Source of the DNA: Nemertoderma westbladi
Taxonomy: Eukaryota; Xenacoelomorpha; Nemertodermatida; Nemertodermatidae
Assembly (NCBI GenBank): GCA_032718475.1
Contig: JAUCBJ010009041.1
Location: 62,001 to 126,000 of the forward strand
Direction of reading: 5' to 3'
Length of the DNA stretch: 64,000 bases
Position numbers and translations under genes: made by a program. The stretch's first letter is position 1. Every line of letters starts with the position of its first letter. Under the pieces are notes generated by a model. The model saw only the letters and a list, made by a program, of their open reading frames with translations. It was not told the origin of the DNA and made no database searches. Below, piece by piece: positions 46,313 to 58,400 of this stretch.

Positions 46313-47314
46313 ATAGGAGGTAATGGTGCCAGACTAATAAGCCAGCTTGCTTATTGTTTATCTCGCAGAATGATTGGCTGAGTATTTAATCGTGATTCTT
46401 CTTAATAATTAGCTAAATAATTTCGTTGAGGTGTTGGTTGACATGAAAAAATTAATATTTCAGAATCAATACTATTGGCATAAAGTAGGTTTTAGTATTA
46501 CTTACAATTAATGTCGCCTCCACGCCTAAAATATATTTAATCTATTTAAATTAAAACACTAATTTCCTGTTAATACCTCTGCCTTGCATCAATCGTCTGC
46601 GCGCCTTTGGGATGCGGTTGTGCAGATTAAGAGGGCGGTTGAAGGGGGAACTTTCCCCTCTACTTTAATTATTGGCATCCCTAAATTTTAATCTGTATCA
46701 CATAACTGAGCCTCGTGCTGCGCGAAGGCCCCATGAACATATTACGGTAGTATAATGATGCAAGTACTACACAATACTACAGGACTGGAATACTGCCTGA
46801 TCCAACTGCGCTAGCGAAAACCATTCAGTTCCCGGTTTGCGTTTAATTTTCGGTATTATAATAATAACTCTAGGGTGGGGAATATCGCGTCGGCAATCTT
46901 ACAGTAATAAATAATGTCAAATTCATATATTCATATATATGTATACGAATATGTAATTAAATATTGTTTGGAATTAAACATTATTTATTAATGTTATTTT
47001 TTTCTTCTTATTTTAATATAAACTCAAAACCAAATTTAATACATTCTGAACGTATATGGAGATAATAAAGATATAAAATATCGAATCAAAAGATGACAAT
47101 AATTACCATAAAGTTTACGGTACAAAGTTTATATATTTATTAATGTTGCTCATTATTATTGTTAATTGCTATATACTGTACTTATATTTTGAATTATTTA
47201 TATAAACGCTGGATAGAAGACAAACCTGTATTATTGTTCAAGGCAGAGACAATATTATTGTACATATTAATTCGGTATTTAGGTAGCCGGTAAACTTTTG
47301 TTAACAATTCCGGC
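46313..47314. other. Intergenic region upstream of the ankyrin-repeat gene
   Basis: AT-rich. No gene, tandem repeat or clear inverted repeat is supported in the kilobase before the ankyrin-repeat ORF, and I see no TATA box that I would defend. Confidence 0.4.
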
Positions 47315-48685
47315 GTGGCGATGATGAGCAGGAAAAATAACGAAAGTTTCCTCCGCTCTACTCGAGTCGGCAATATTGACAAAGTTATTGAATTTTTGAA
47401 CAACGGAATTGACATAAATACATGCAATGAGAATGGTCTGAGTGCCCTTCACATCGCCTCTATAAAGGGACATAACCACGTTGTAAACGAGTTGATTAAT
47501 CGCAACGCGAGTATCAACTTGACGACCAGGAAAGGCAACACAGCTCTTCATGTCTCCTCAATAGCAGGGCATCATTCAATAGTTAAAGCGCTGGTGAACG
47601 CGAATGCCAATGTGAATATTCAGACGCTGAAAGGGTTCACCCCATTGTACATGGCGGCTCAGGAGAACCACAGTTCAGTGGTTCAGTTATTACTGCAGCA
47701 CAACGCTAGTCAGACTATTGCAACCACAGACGGGTTCACGCCTTTAGCAGTGGCGCTTCAGGAAGGACACCACAATATTGTGGCTGTTCTACTAGAGAAT
47801 GACACACGGGGTAAACTAAAGTTGCCCGCATTACATGTGGCGGCTCGTAGAAATCACAGCAAGGCGGCGGAGTTGCTTCTTGTAAACGGACACGATCCAA
47901 ACCTCACGTACAAGGGTGGCGTTACTCCGCTTCACGTTGCAGCTCATTATGGTAACGCGAGCGTGGGTTTGTTGCTACAGCAACACGGCGCAAACGTAGA
48001 TTGCATCGATCGCAATGGAATTACACCGCTACACGTTGCCGGAAAGATGGGTCGTATAGCCATGGTAACACTCCTTCTAGATAAAGGCGCTTCTATAGAG
48101 TTGGCAACCAAGGATGGTCTGTCTCCCTTACATTGTGCCGCTCGGACTGGCCAAGATACTGTTGTAGATCTCCTATTGGATAGTCGGTGTAGAATAGCCC
48201 CGAAGACAAAGAACAGACTAACCCCATTACACATGGCAGCTCAAGGGGACCACGTTGTCTCAGCTAGACTTCTTCTGCACCACAAGGCGCCAGTAGATGA
48301 CGTGACCGCCGAATATCTAACTCCTTTACACGTGTCGGCCTACTGCGGGAGCCTTAGGGTCGCCAAGTTACTCCTCGAACACGGAGCGACGCCTGATCCG
48401 CGTACGATGAACGGGTATACGCCACTCCACATAGCCTGCGAGAAGAATAGCATTCAGGTTATTGAGTTGTTGCTACGATACGGTTCAAACATCATGCTAT
48501 CCACGTCGTCTGGTTGGTCGGCGCTACACTTGGCTTGTTTTATGGGTCACGACGATGTGATTAAAGTTCTATTGGAGAACAAAGCGGATATCAAGCATAT
48601 GAACGACCTCGGAGAGACACCGTTAGATCTGGCACGGCACGCAACCGCAGTGGAGTTATTGTTAGACAACGGAGCCAATCCTTAG
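47315..48685 (+). CDS. Intronless ankyrin-repeat protein resembling the N-terminal half of ankyrin's membrane-binding domain
   Basis: One open frame of 456 residues with about 13 consecutive ankyrin repeats and nothing else. The order and detail follow canonical ankyrins (ANK1/2/3 family). The N-terminal [18 protein letters not shown] then [19 protein letters not shown], the [13 protein letters not shown] and [16 protein letters not shown] repeats, the shortened [20 protein letters not shown] repeat and LHMAAQGDH...HKAPVDDVT are recognisable ankyrin landmarks. Full ankyrins have about 24 repeats plus ZU5, UPA and death domains and are assembled from many exons. This copy stops within repeat 13 or 14 and has no introns, so I infer a truncated retrocopy. 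The intact frame suggests youth or a retained scaffold role. A polyadenylation signal AATAAA lies at 48810-48815. [11 protein letters not shown] is the chosen start. A lineage-specific ankyrin-repeat gene is the alternative. Confidence 0.85.
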   Translation: MAMMSRKNNESFLRSTRVGNIDKVIEFLNNGIDINTCNENGLSALHIASIKGHNHVVNELINRNASINLTTRKGNTALHVSSIAGHHSIVKALVNANANVNIQTLKGFTPLYMAAQENHSSVVQLLLQHNASQTIATTDGFTPLAVALQEGHHNIVAVLLENDTRGKLKLPALHVAARRNHSKAAELLLVNGHDPNLTYKGGVTPLHVAAHYGNASVGLLLQQHGANVDCIDRNGITPLHVAGKMGRIAMVTLLLDKGASIELATKDGLSPLHCAARTGQDTVVDLLLDSRCRIAPKTKNRLTPLHMAAQGDHVVSARLLLHHKAPVDDVTAEYLTPLHVSAYCGSLRVAKLLLEHGATPDPRTMNGYTPLHIACEKNSIQVIELLLRYGSNIMLSTSSGWSALHLACFMGHDDVIKVLLENKADIKHMNDLGETPLDLARHATAVELLLDNGANP

Positions 48686-49380
48686 ATGGAAGAATTTTAA
48701 AACTCGCGGGTCAATTTATTGTTCGATTTGCCCATACCGCGTTGTACTCAAATAGGTCTATAAATAAATAAGTGTAATTCTAGTTGCCAAAGCCCTCAAT
48801 CCCATAACGAATAAAGTTCATAATGATGTAAGGTTATTTCTATACCGGCAACCTCGGTAGACTAGGGGGACTACGGGTTACTACGGTAGTACACTACCAG
48901 GATACGGACCATGATACATCATGATGATGGGGGGGGGGGGGGGGGGGGTCATATTTTTCTACAAATCTTTATCATATTGCTTGAAATTTGAAACACAATT
49001 AGTTCAACTCACCGTCGAGTACCCCATAAAGCCGTAATTTTCGACTTTGCCTTTACATTTTTATTAGCGTTTTATAAGTGTCTATTTTGTGAAATCGCAC
49101 CGCACCCTCCGTATCGTGGCCGTTCTTCTTCACATTTGCATCGCTTTGTACTGTACATATCGTTGGTAAGCTTGCGTTACAATAAAAATTGAAATATTGT
49201 AACATGATGGGCAATAAACAGAGAAAATTCAGTTGAGTTAATTTGAGGCGTGAAAGGCAAGAGATGGGCACTGGGGGCAGCTGAGCGCGTGGTATCGGTC
49301 GCAAATTGAGTTACAGTATCGGCAGTACCATTCGGGGAGAGCGTGTGAAACGGGGTTGAGTTTTTGCAGACGAGGTGGTG
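48686..49380. other. 3' flank of the ankyrin-repeat gene
   Basis: It contains the AATAAA at 48810 and a G homopolymer at about 48927-48948. No further gene is supported; the minus-strand frame at 49053-49304 has no recognisable features. Confidence 0.4.
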
Positions 49381-49383
49381 GAA

Positions 49384-49860
49384 ACCGTGTGAGCTGCACC
49401 GTGTGGGTCGCACCGTGTGGGTCGTACCGTGTGGGTCGCACCGTGTCGGTCGCACCGTGTGGGTCGCACCGTGTCGGTCGCACCGTGTGGGTCGCACCGT
49501 GTGGGTCGCACCGTGTGGGTCGCACCGTGTGAGTCGCACCGTGTGGGTCGCACCGTGTGGGTTGCACGTGTGGGTCGCACCGTGTGGGTCGCACCGTGTG
49601 GGTCGCACCGTGTGGGTCGCACCGTGTGGGTCACACCGTGTGGGTCGCACCGTGTGGGTGCACCGTGTGGGTCGCACCGTGTGGGTCGCACCGTGTGGGT
49701 CGCACCGTGTGGGTCGCACGTGTGGGTCGCACCGTGTGGGTCGCACCGTGTGGGTCGCACCGTGTGGGTCGCACGTGTGGGTCGCACCGTGTGGGTCGCA
49801 CCGTGTGGGTCGCACCGTGTGGGTCGCACCGTGTGGGTCGCACCGTGTGGGTCGCACGCG
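49384..49860. repeat. 14-bp minisatellite, about 34 copies
   Basis: The unit is gtgtgggtcgcacc. A few copies lack 2-3 bp (gtcgcacgtgtggg) or carry cgtgtcgg, gtgagtcg or gtgggttg variants. The array is GC-rich in an AT-rich setting. Long frames on both strands are by-products of the period. Confidence 0.95.
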
Positions 49861-50257
49861 TAATGTGGTGGCGGTTGCGTTGGCATTTAACTCACCATGG
49901 AAACATTTTTAAAGCGCTTATAAAATAATTTCAAGACAAAATCTAAAATTCCGACATTATTGTATTTTTTTCATTGTTATAAATTTTGTCATTTTTTATC
50001 TGGTCTATTGTTGTTCCACAAATTTATTTATTTTCATATTAATACTTTACTTCTCGAATTCATGTAATTTTCAATTTGCAAATGTTAACTTATTTTTAAC
50101 ATTAATTGAAATTTATTATATTAATATTATTATATTTTTGAGTTATTAATTCCTGCCTCACACACATCTTTATTATTCGTGATAGTTTTGGAAACTCATC
50201 AAATATAATATCACCTGTTTAGTTTTCTGGCTGATTAGTCACAATATTGATAGGAAC
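49861..50257. other. AT-rich spacer between two tandem arrays
   Basis: No gene or repeat is seen. Confidence 0.4.
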
Positions 50258-51404
50258 TGTGACTGTGTCTGTGTCTGTGACTGTGTCTGTGTCTGGGTGT
50301 GTGTGTGTGTGTGTGTGTGTGTGTCTGTGTCTGTGTGTGTGTACGTGTCTGTGTCTGTGTCTGTGACTGTGTCTGTGTCTGTGTCTGGGTACGTGTCTGT
50401 GTCTGTGACTGTGTCTGTGTCTGTGTCTGGGGGTGTGTGTGCGTGTGTGTGTGTGTCTGTGTCTGTGTCTGTGTCTGTGTCTGTGACTGTGTCTGTGTCT
50501 GTGTCTGTGTACGTGTCTGTGACTGTGTCTGTGTCTGTGTCTGTGTCTGGGTACGTGTCTGTGTCTGTGACTGTGTCTGTGTACGTGTCTGTGTCTGTGA
50601 CTGTGTCTGTGTCTGTGACTGTGTCTGTGTCTGTGTCTGGGTACGTGTCTGTGTCTGTGACTGTGTCTGTGTCTGGGGGTGTGTGTGTGTGTGTGTGTGT
50701 GTCTGTGTCTGTGTCTGTGTCTGTGTACGTGTCTGTGTCTGTGACTGTGTCTGTGTCTGTGACTGTGTCTGTGTCTGTGTCTGGGTACGTGTCTGTGTCT
50801 GTGACTGTGTCTGTGTCTGGGGGTGTGTGTGTGTGTGTGTGTGTGTCTGTGTCTGTGTCTGTGTCTGTGTCTGTGTACGTGTCTGTGTCTGTGACTGTGT
50901 CTGTGTCTGTGACTGTGTCTGTGTCTGTGTCTGGGTACGTGTCTGTGTCTGTGACTGTGTCTGTGTCTGTGTCTGGGGGTGTGTGTGTGTGTGTGTGTGT
51001 GTCTGTGTCTGTGTCTGTGTGTGTGACTGTGTCTGTGTCTGTGTCTGTGTACGTGTCTGTGACTGTGTCTGTGTCTGTGTCTGGGTACGTGTCTGTGTCT
51101 GTGACTGTGTCTGTGTCTGGGGGTGTGTGTGTGTGTGTGTGTGTGTCTGTGTCTGTGTCTGTGACTGTGTCTGTGTCTGTGTCTGTGTCTGTGTACGTGT
51201 CTGTGACTGTGTCTGTGTCTGGGGGTGTGTGTGTGTGTGTGTGTGTGTCTGTGTCTGTGTCTGTGTCTGTGTCTGTGTCTGTGTGTGTCTGTGTGTGTCT
51301 GTGTCTGTGTCTGTGTCTGTGTCTGTGACTGTGTCTGTGTCTGTGTCTGTGTCTGTGTCTGTGACTGTGTCTGTGTCTGTGTCTGTGTCTGTGACTGTGT
51401 CTGG
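50258..51404. repeat. Hexanucleotide (GTCTGT)n array with higher-order variants
   Basis: About 1.15 kb of gtctgt with regularly placed gactgt, gtacgt and gggtgtgtgtgtgtgt variants. Blocks of roughly 160-170 bp recur in the same order (for example starting at the GGGGTGTG runs near 50429, 50669, 50819, 50976, 51119, 51222). All the long frames here are low-complexity artefacts. Confidence 0.97.
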
Positions 51405-52424
51405 TAAACTTTGTTAGTATCAATCCGGTCCTTCCCAACTTCCAAACGATCAGCTGATGTGATGATACATTTTTTATTTTACTTTAGAAATTGCCCCAAG
51501 AAATGGACATAAAAATGGGTAAGTTGACAGCACGCTATTCCTCTGAGGATTAATTTCGTTCCTGGGCCGGTAAAACAATAAAAACTCTAAGTGAACTACA
51601 AAATATGGGTTGCAAAAACTATGACATAATTTAATTAAAGAAAGCGTTTAATTATACATTGTATAATAAGTAAGGTAGTGTCTACATTTTGAGTCAATAG
51701 AGTCGAAACAGAGACTTGTCCCGGATCTCTGGAATCTCCGTGCAATTTATTGGTCTCTAAACACCTACATACATTTTACCTAGAGATCAGTGATTTATTC
51801 CAATTTTTTAATAATATATTATCTTGTACAACATCATAATATTCAAAGTTAAATTTACTATATTAAATAATTTGCTAATTTTTAACTATTTATAATATTC
51901 TGCTTCAGCAAAATTCTTTACTTTTACATAATTACTGTATTATTAAAGCACCTTGTTGTCGGCTATATACTGTATTACGTTGACCAAATGAAGAGAACGA
52001 GCGTAACGAAGTTTCTAATGAGGGAGTGTACTACAACTGTGCATGACGTAAATGACCAACATTTATACATATAGGCCACTATAGGGTAATAGGGATGGAT
52101 GGATCTACATGTGGTATTTTGTTCAATTGGGTAAGTTTGAATAGGTTGGAATTACATGTCCGTATGTAGGCCTACGTACCTATTTGTATTTATAATCAAT
52201 TGTAATGGCAAAAACCAGCAAAGTCTCTGGTCTCTGGTATTTAAAAAAAAAATATTATCTAAATTAATTATTGAAAAATATGTCTCTGTTTCAATTCTAG
52301 TCACTACGTTACGATAAATAAGTTAGGGTTACTAATAATTAATATAAATCCAAACAAATATATATTAATGTTCAATAAAATATATAGTTTTGAAAGTTAA
52401 ATTTTCTTTTGGTTTAAGTTCGTA
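51405..52424. other. 3' flank of ZNFX1
   Basis: AT-rich DNA with no supported gene or repeat. The ZNFX1 3' UTR should lie at its right side. Confidence 0.4.
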
Positions 52425-55400
52425 CTAGTCAAAGTGCCTAGGAATATGACCGGCATCCAAATTAACTGCGTTCGACCATGCAGGATTCATACTGCCGTCT
52501 AATTCTCCAGTAGGTCTGTTACCATCAGCCAATCGATAACTACTTCCACCAATTGTACTTTTGCAATCAGGACAAATCCCTTCTTGATTTGCTCCTCCAC
52601 ACTCACCAATAGCATAATAATGGCCGTTGGGGCATTTGAACCAATGACCTTTGGGCAAATTCATTGCCTTTACTATATCCTTCTTTTCATTCTCACTCAG
52701 AGAAGTTCCCGTTAAATAAGGGTATTTCTTGAGAAGGATTTTAAGGTAATCTTGATGGGTCGCAAGTTGAGATTCTTCTATAGGTTGACGGGAAAGTAAA
52801 AGAACCTTTATATTTACTACTTTTGTCATTTCTTCGCTGGTCAATTTCGATTTTATATTATCCATAGACGATACCACGAGTAAGGTAATAAAATAGAGAC
52901 GCAATCGAGCGATGCAGAGTTGAAAATCCGAGTAAAACTGAGGCGTTATTTTACACGATGAAGAAAGTAGAGAATTCGACAGCAAAATCATATCGGGAAG
53001 AAATCCAATCTTTATGATAGAAGTCGGGGTTAAATTGGAAACGGATCCATTAGAACTAAGAGTAGAAATCTCAAGTATTAGCTCTACTAGCTTGCCAATT
53101 AACTGGAAATAATGCAGTTGATATGTCAAAGATAATATGTCTCTCCCATACACGAATGCTTTTGTGGCATCTTTGCATCTATAGGAAATTTTACTTAAAG
53201 AAGGTGTTAGACCACATTTTTCCAAGAAAATACTTTTAAGGGTTGATTGAATACCCTTTCTGCCACTGCCATCCTCCACAGGAAACAGCTTCTTGTTGGC
53301 ATTCTTAATGCTGTTTGTAACATCAACAATTTTTCCTTTAATTTCCAGCAACTCTTTCTCCGATCCAATAAGCTTACTCTTAATAGCATTCACATCTGAC
53401 ATCACCTGTTTGATTTTGTTCGAATAACGAGGACATTTTTGTATCGGAGTTTTGCATGAAGGACATTCCTTAAACTTAATAGCCACCTTTCCTTCATCAT
53501 CTTCCATTGATGTAGACATCCACTGGTCTAAAGAATTTGTCTCTATTGGGTGACCACAATCCAGCAAAACAAATGTAGCACCCTCGTCATCTTCGGTTCC
53601 AAAAATAAACGGAAATTTATCCTTTGAACATTTGTAGCAGGGAGGGCACTGTAAGCCACACAACCCAACGCATTGGTGGTAACATGTTAACATTTTATCA
53701 CAACGTTTTTGGCATTGTTCTCTGTCACACAATTCATGGCAAAGCTTTTCGCACTTGCCAATGTGCCGGCATTTCAATGGACATGGTTCACAACAAGGGA
53801 TGCATGGATCCATACACAACTTTTTGCATTTACTATGCATGCATTGAGTCTTGCAAGGCATCTTACAAGGAGGGCACTCTGAAGCACAGTTATCTTTACA
53901 GCTGTGTCCACAAATAAGGATACGACCACATTTTGATGTACAAAGCGCATGCAGCTTCCCCTGTATACATTTACTACATGTTCCACTACAAGAATGTCCA
54001 CAGCTAAGAGACACACGACAGGGTTCTTGGCACTGAACTTGCCCGTTATCTTTGTGACATTCTATAGTATTAGTATGGCCACAGCTCAATGTGCCTGTAA
54101 CATTTTCACAACATTTTGCTCTTCTACAGGGCTCAAAACAGGGTAGTTTACAGCTGTGCCCACACCCAAGTTTCTTTCCACAAACAGCTTGACATTGAAC
54201 ATTGCGAATATTCGCACCGCATTGAACTATAAGTGTGTGGTTACAATTTTGGCTCTTAACTTCTAAAAGCTCATCACAGTAACATTGCTGGAAGCACCTC
54301 CTTTTACATGGATGATTCCCACTGCATTTATTAGAACAAGGTTTCTTACATTCATATAACTCATGGTTTACATCAGTTGAATGACAAGCTTTGTCGCATC
54401 TGTGTCCGCAATCTAATCTGAAATCACACGGCTTTGTACAGCCACCTTCTGGGCTATATTGCGCGAATTTATAACAATCACTGATTAGCTGAGATGTTGC
54501 TGGGTGATTGTGACATTGGATCGTGACACCGGGACCAATGCAATCCTTGTCACGAACATCAGCTATTATCTTTTTCCATAAATCACTTTGACTATAAAGT
54601 TTGAAATTCCCGATGCAAAAGAATCCGTACTTAGCGCGACTTAAAGCAACACAAGTCCGGTTTGGTGACGCTATAAATCCCATTTTATTCTGAGGTGAGC
54701 TACGGACTAAGCTTAAAATGATGATATCATTTTCTTCTCCTTGAAAGTTATCAACAGCTGTGCAACGAATACCACTAAATATCGGGTCATTCTTCAGAAA
54801 CTTCTTGATTTCTAACAGTTGGCCAGTGTATGTCGTCAACAGAGTAATGTTGTTCGTCGTATAATTCTGCTTCAGTAAGTATCTGAAAATAAATTACATT
54901 TCGAAAGTTACGTAACATAAAATATACAATGTAGCAGTTTGTGACAAAGGAAATTATAATTAAGAAATGATAATTAGAACTGTTTTAGAGCTCCGGCTAT
55001 TGAAAACTAATAGTAGTAATATTAAATAATATTATTGCTCAATGTATGTGGGACGAGTTATAGAGTCGTTGTTCATATGGCCGTTGGGGTGGGGATGTGT
55101 GCGTGGGTTAGAAGCCATAATGTTTGTCATAATGTGCCTTCTGACTCAGATACAGACATGCGGCAATTTGCAGAGCGGGGGCGGCCCCTGTATGATTGTA
55201 GCTGTTCATTGGTGGATTGCAGTTCTGACCAGACTTCTTCAAAGCAAAGTGCAGTATAGTGGGAAAATTGAAGAGTTTTCAACAAAGAAAACAGAAAAAC
55301 AGACATCTGGCTGTTATTATTATTAATCATATTATAAGCAGCAGCATGGTCTAGTGGTGACATTCCTTGGTTACCAATTAGGAAGTCCTGGTTCGATCCC

Positions 55401-58400
55401 TATATGGGGCAACACTGTTTGGGCACAGTGCTTTAAATGCTGCAACCTAGCCCAACCCTGTCTGGCTTTCATCCTTCAGTGGTCGATAAATGGGGACCAA
55501 GGCAACTTGGGAAATTGAGTGGAAGGGTTTACTGTGGAAGATCACCCATGGTGGTGAACAGGTATTCCTTTAGGAAACAGAGTGGAAGGGTTTACTGTGG
55601 AAGATAACCCATGGTGGTGAACAGGCATTCCTTTGGGAAACAGAGTGGAAGGGTTTACTGTGGAAGATCACCCGTGGTGGTGAAAAGGCATTCCTTTAGG
55701 AAACAGAGTGGAAGGGTTTACTGTGGAAGATCAACCATGGTGGTGAACAGGCATTCCTTTAGGAAACAGAGTGGAAGGGTTTACTGTGGAAGATCGACCA
55801 TGGTGGTGGAGAGGCATTCCTTTAGGAAACAGAGTGGAAGGGTTTACTGTGGAGGATCACCCATGGTGGTGAACAGGCATTCCTTTAGAAAACAGAGTGG
55901 AAGGGTTTACTGTGGAAGATCACCCATGGTGGTGAACAGGCATTCCTTTAGGAAACAGAGTGGAAGGGTTTACTGTGTAAGATCACCCATGGTTGTAAAC
56001 AGACATTCCTTTAGGAAACAGAGTGGAAGGGTTTACTGTGGAAGATCACCCATGGTGGTGAACAGGCATTCCTTTAGGAAACAGAGTGGAAGGGTTTACT
56101 GTGGAAGATCACCCATGGTGGTAAACAGACATTCCTTTAGGAAACAGAGTGGAAAGGTTTACTGTGGAAAATCACCCATGGTGGTGAACAGGCATTCCTT
56201 TAGGAAACAGAGTGGTAGGGTTTACTGTGGAAGATCACCCATGGTGGTGAACAGGCATTCCTTTAGGAAACAGAGTGAAAGGGTTTACTGTGGAAGATCA
56301 CCCATGGTGTCGAACAGGCATTCCTTTAGGAAACAGAGTTGAAGGGTTATTGTGGAAGATCACCCATGGTGGTGAACAGGCATTCCTTTAGGAAACAGAG
56401 TGGAAGGGTTTACTGTGGAAGATCACCCATGGTGGTGAACAGGCATTCCTTTAGGAAACAGAGTGGAAGGGTTTACTGTGGAAGATCACCCATGGTGGTG
56501 AACAGGCATTCCTTTAGGAAACAGAGTGGAAGTGTTTACTGTGGAAGATCACCCATGGTGGTGAACAGGCATTCCTTTAGGAAACAGAGTGGAAGGGTTT
56601 ACTGTGGAAGATCACCCATGGTGGTGAACAGGCATTAATTTAGGAAACAGAGTGGATTGGTTTACTGTGGAAGATCACCCATGGTGGTGAACAGGCATTC
56701 CATTAGGAAACAGAGTTGAAGGGTTTACTGTGGAAGATCACCCATGGTGGTGAACAGGCATTCCTTTAGGAAACAGAGTGGAAGGGTTTACTGTGGAAGA
56801 TCACCCATGGTGGTGAACAGGCATTCATTTAGGAAACAGAGTGGATTGGTTTACTGTGGAAGATCACCCATGGTGGTGAACAGGCATTCCTTTAGGAAAC
56901 AAAGTTGAAGGGTTTACTGTGGAAGATCACCCATGGTGGTAAACAGACATTCCTTTAGGAAACAGAGTGGAATGGTTTACTGTGGAAGATCACCCATGGT
57001 GGTGAACAGGCATTCCTTTAGGAAACAGAGTGGAGGGGTTTACTGTGGAAGATCACCCATGGTGGTGAACAGGCATTCCTTTAGGAAACAGAGTGGAAGG
57101 GTTTACTGTGGAAGATCACCCATGGTGGTGAACAGGCATTCCTTTAGGAAACAGAGTGGAATGGTTTACTGTGGAAGATCACCCATGGTGGTGAACAGGC
57201 ATTCATTTAGGAAACAGAGTGGATTGGTTTACTGTGGAAGATCACCCATGGTGGTGAACAGGTATTCCATTAGGAAACAGAGTTGAAGGGTTTACTGTGG
57301 AAGAAGACCCATGGTGGTGAACAGGCATTCCTTTAGGAAACAGAGTGGATTGGTTTACTGTGGAAGATCACCCATGGTGGTGAACAGGCATTCATTTAGG
57401 AAACAGAGTGGATTGGTTTACTGTGGAAGATCACCCAGTGGTGGTGAACAGGTCATTCCTTTAGGAAACAGAGTGGAAGGGTTTACTGTGGAAGATCACC
57501 CATGGTGGTGAACAGGCATTCCTTTAGGAAACAGAGTGGATGGGTTTACTGTGGAAGACCACCCATGGTGGTGAACAGGCATTCCTTTAGGAAACAGAGT
57601 TGAAGGGTTTACTGTGGAAGATCACCCATGGTGGGTGGTGAACAGTCATTCCTTTAGGAAACAGAGTGGGAGGGTTTACTGTTGAAGATCACCCATGGTG
57701 GTGAACAGACATTCCTTTAGGAAACAGAGTAGATGGGTTTACTGTGGAAGATCACCCATGGTGGTGAACAGGCATTCCTTTAGGAAACAGAGTTGAAGGG
57801 TTTACTGTGGACGATCACCCATGGTGGTAAACAGACATTCCTTTAGGAGACAGAGTGGAAGAGTTTACTGTGGAAGATCTCCCGTGGTGGTGAACGGGAA
57901 TTCCTTTAGGAAACAGGGTGGAAGGGTTTACTGTGGAAGATCTCCCATGGTGATGAACAGGCATTCTCCTTTAGGAGACAGAGTGGAAGGGTTTTCTGTA
58001 GAAGATCTCCCATGGTGGTGAACAGGCATTCCTTGGCTTAACGAGCCTAAAAGATTTTTCCATTCATTATTATTAATCTTCAGCATGTATGAAGCCAGCA
58101 CAGCATTCTTAAAAATGCAGCTGCAATGCAGCATGCCGATCGTAGTAGTAGTAGTATGGTGGAGCTGTGGGCAGCCCATGACTTTCTTGAGACGCTTCTT
58201 ATAGGACATCTACTTTGAAGAAGCGGATAATCTTGTGAATGTCATGGGTGATAGAGAGTTCTGGCGGAGCAATTTTGTTGTTAAACTTGAATAGCAATAC
58301 ATTAAACTCTTAATGTAGCTGCAAAGCAGCTTGGCGATTATCGTTACTTTAGACAGATAAATTCTCCCTAACATATTATTACCTATAATTTATTATTGGT

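Noticed and set aside
49177-49928. His/Arg/Thr-rich and Val/Gly/Ser-rich frames over the 14-bp array
   Set aside because: Repeat by-products on both strands with no conserved domain.
50219-51445. 300-400-codon frames on both strands of the GTCTGT array
   Set aside because: Pure low-complexity translation of a hexanucleotide repeat.
55340-55412. A functional tRNA gene
   Set aside because: A and B boxes are present but the ends do not pair into an acceptor stem, and the sequence is part of the foldback arms.
55611-57511. Frames of [21 protein letters not shown] repeats
   Set aside because: The 63-bp tandem unit is 21 codons long; the frames break at indels and have no non-repeat part.
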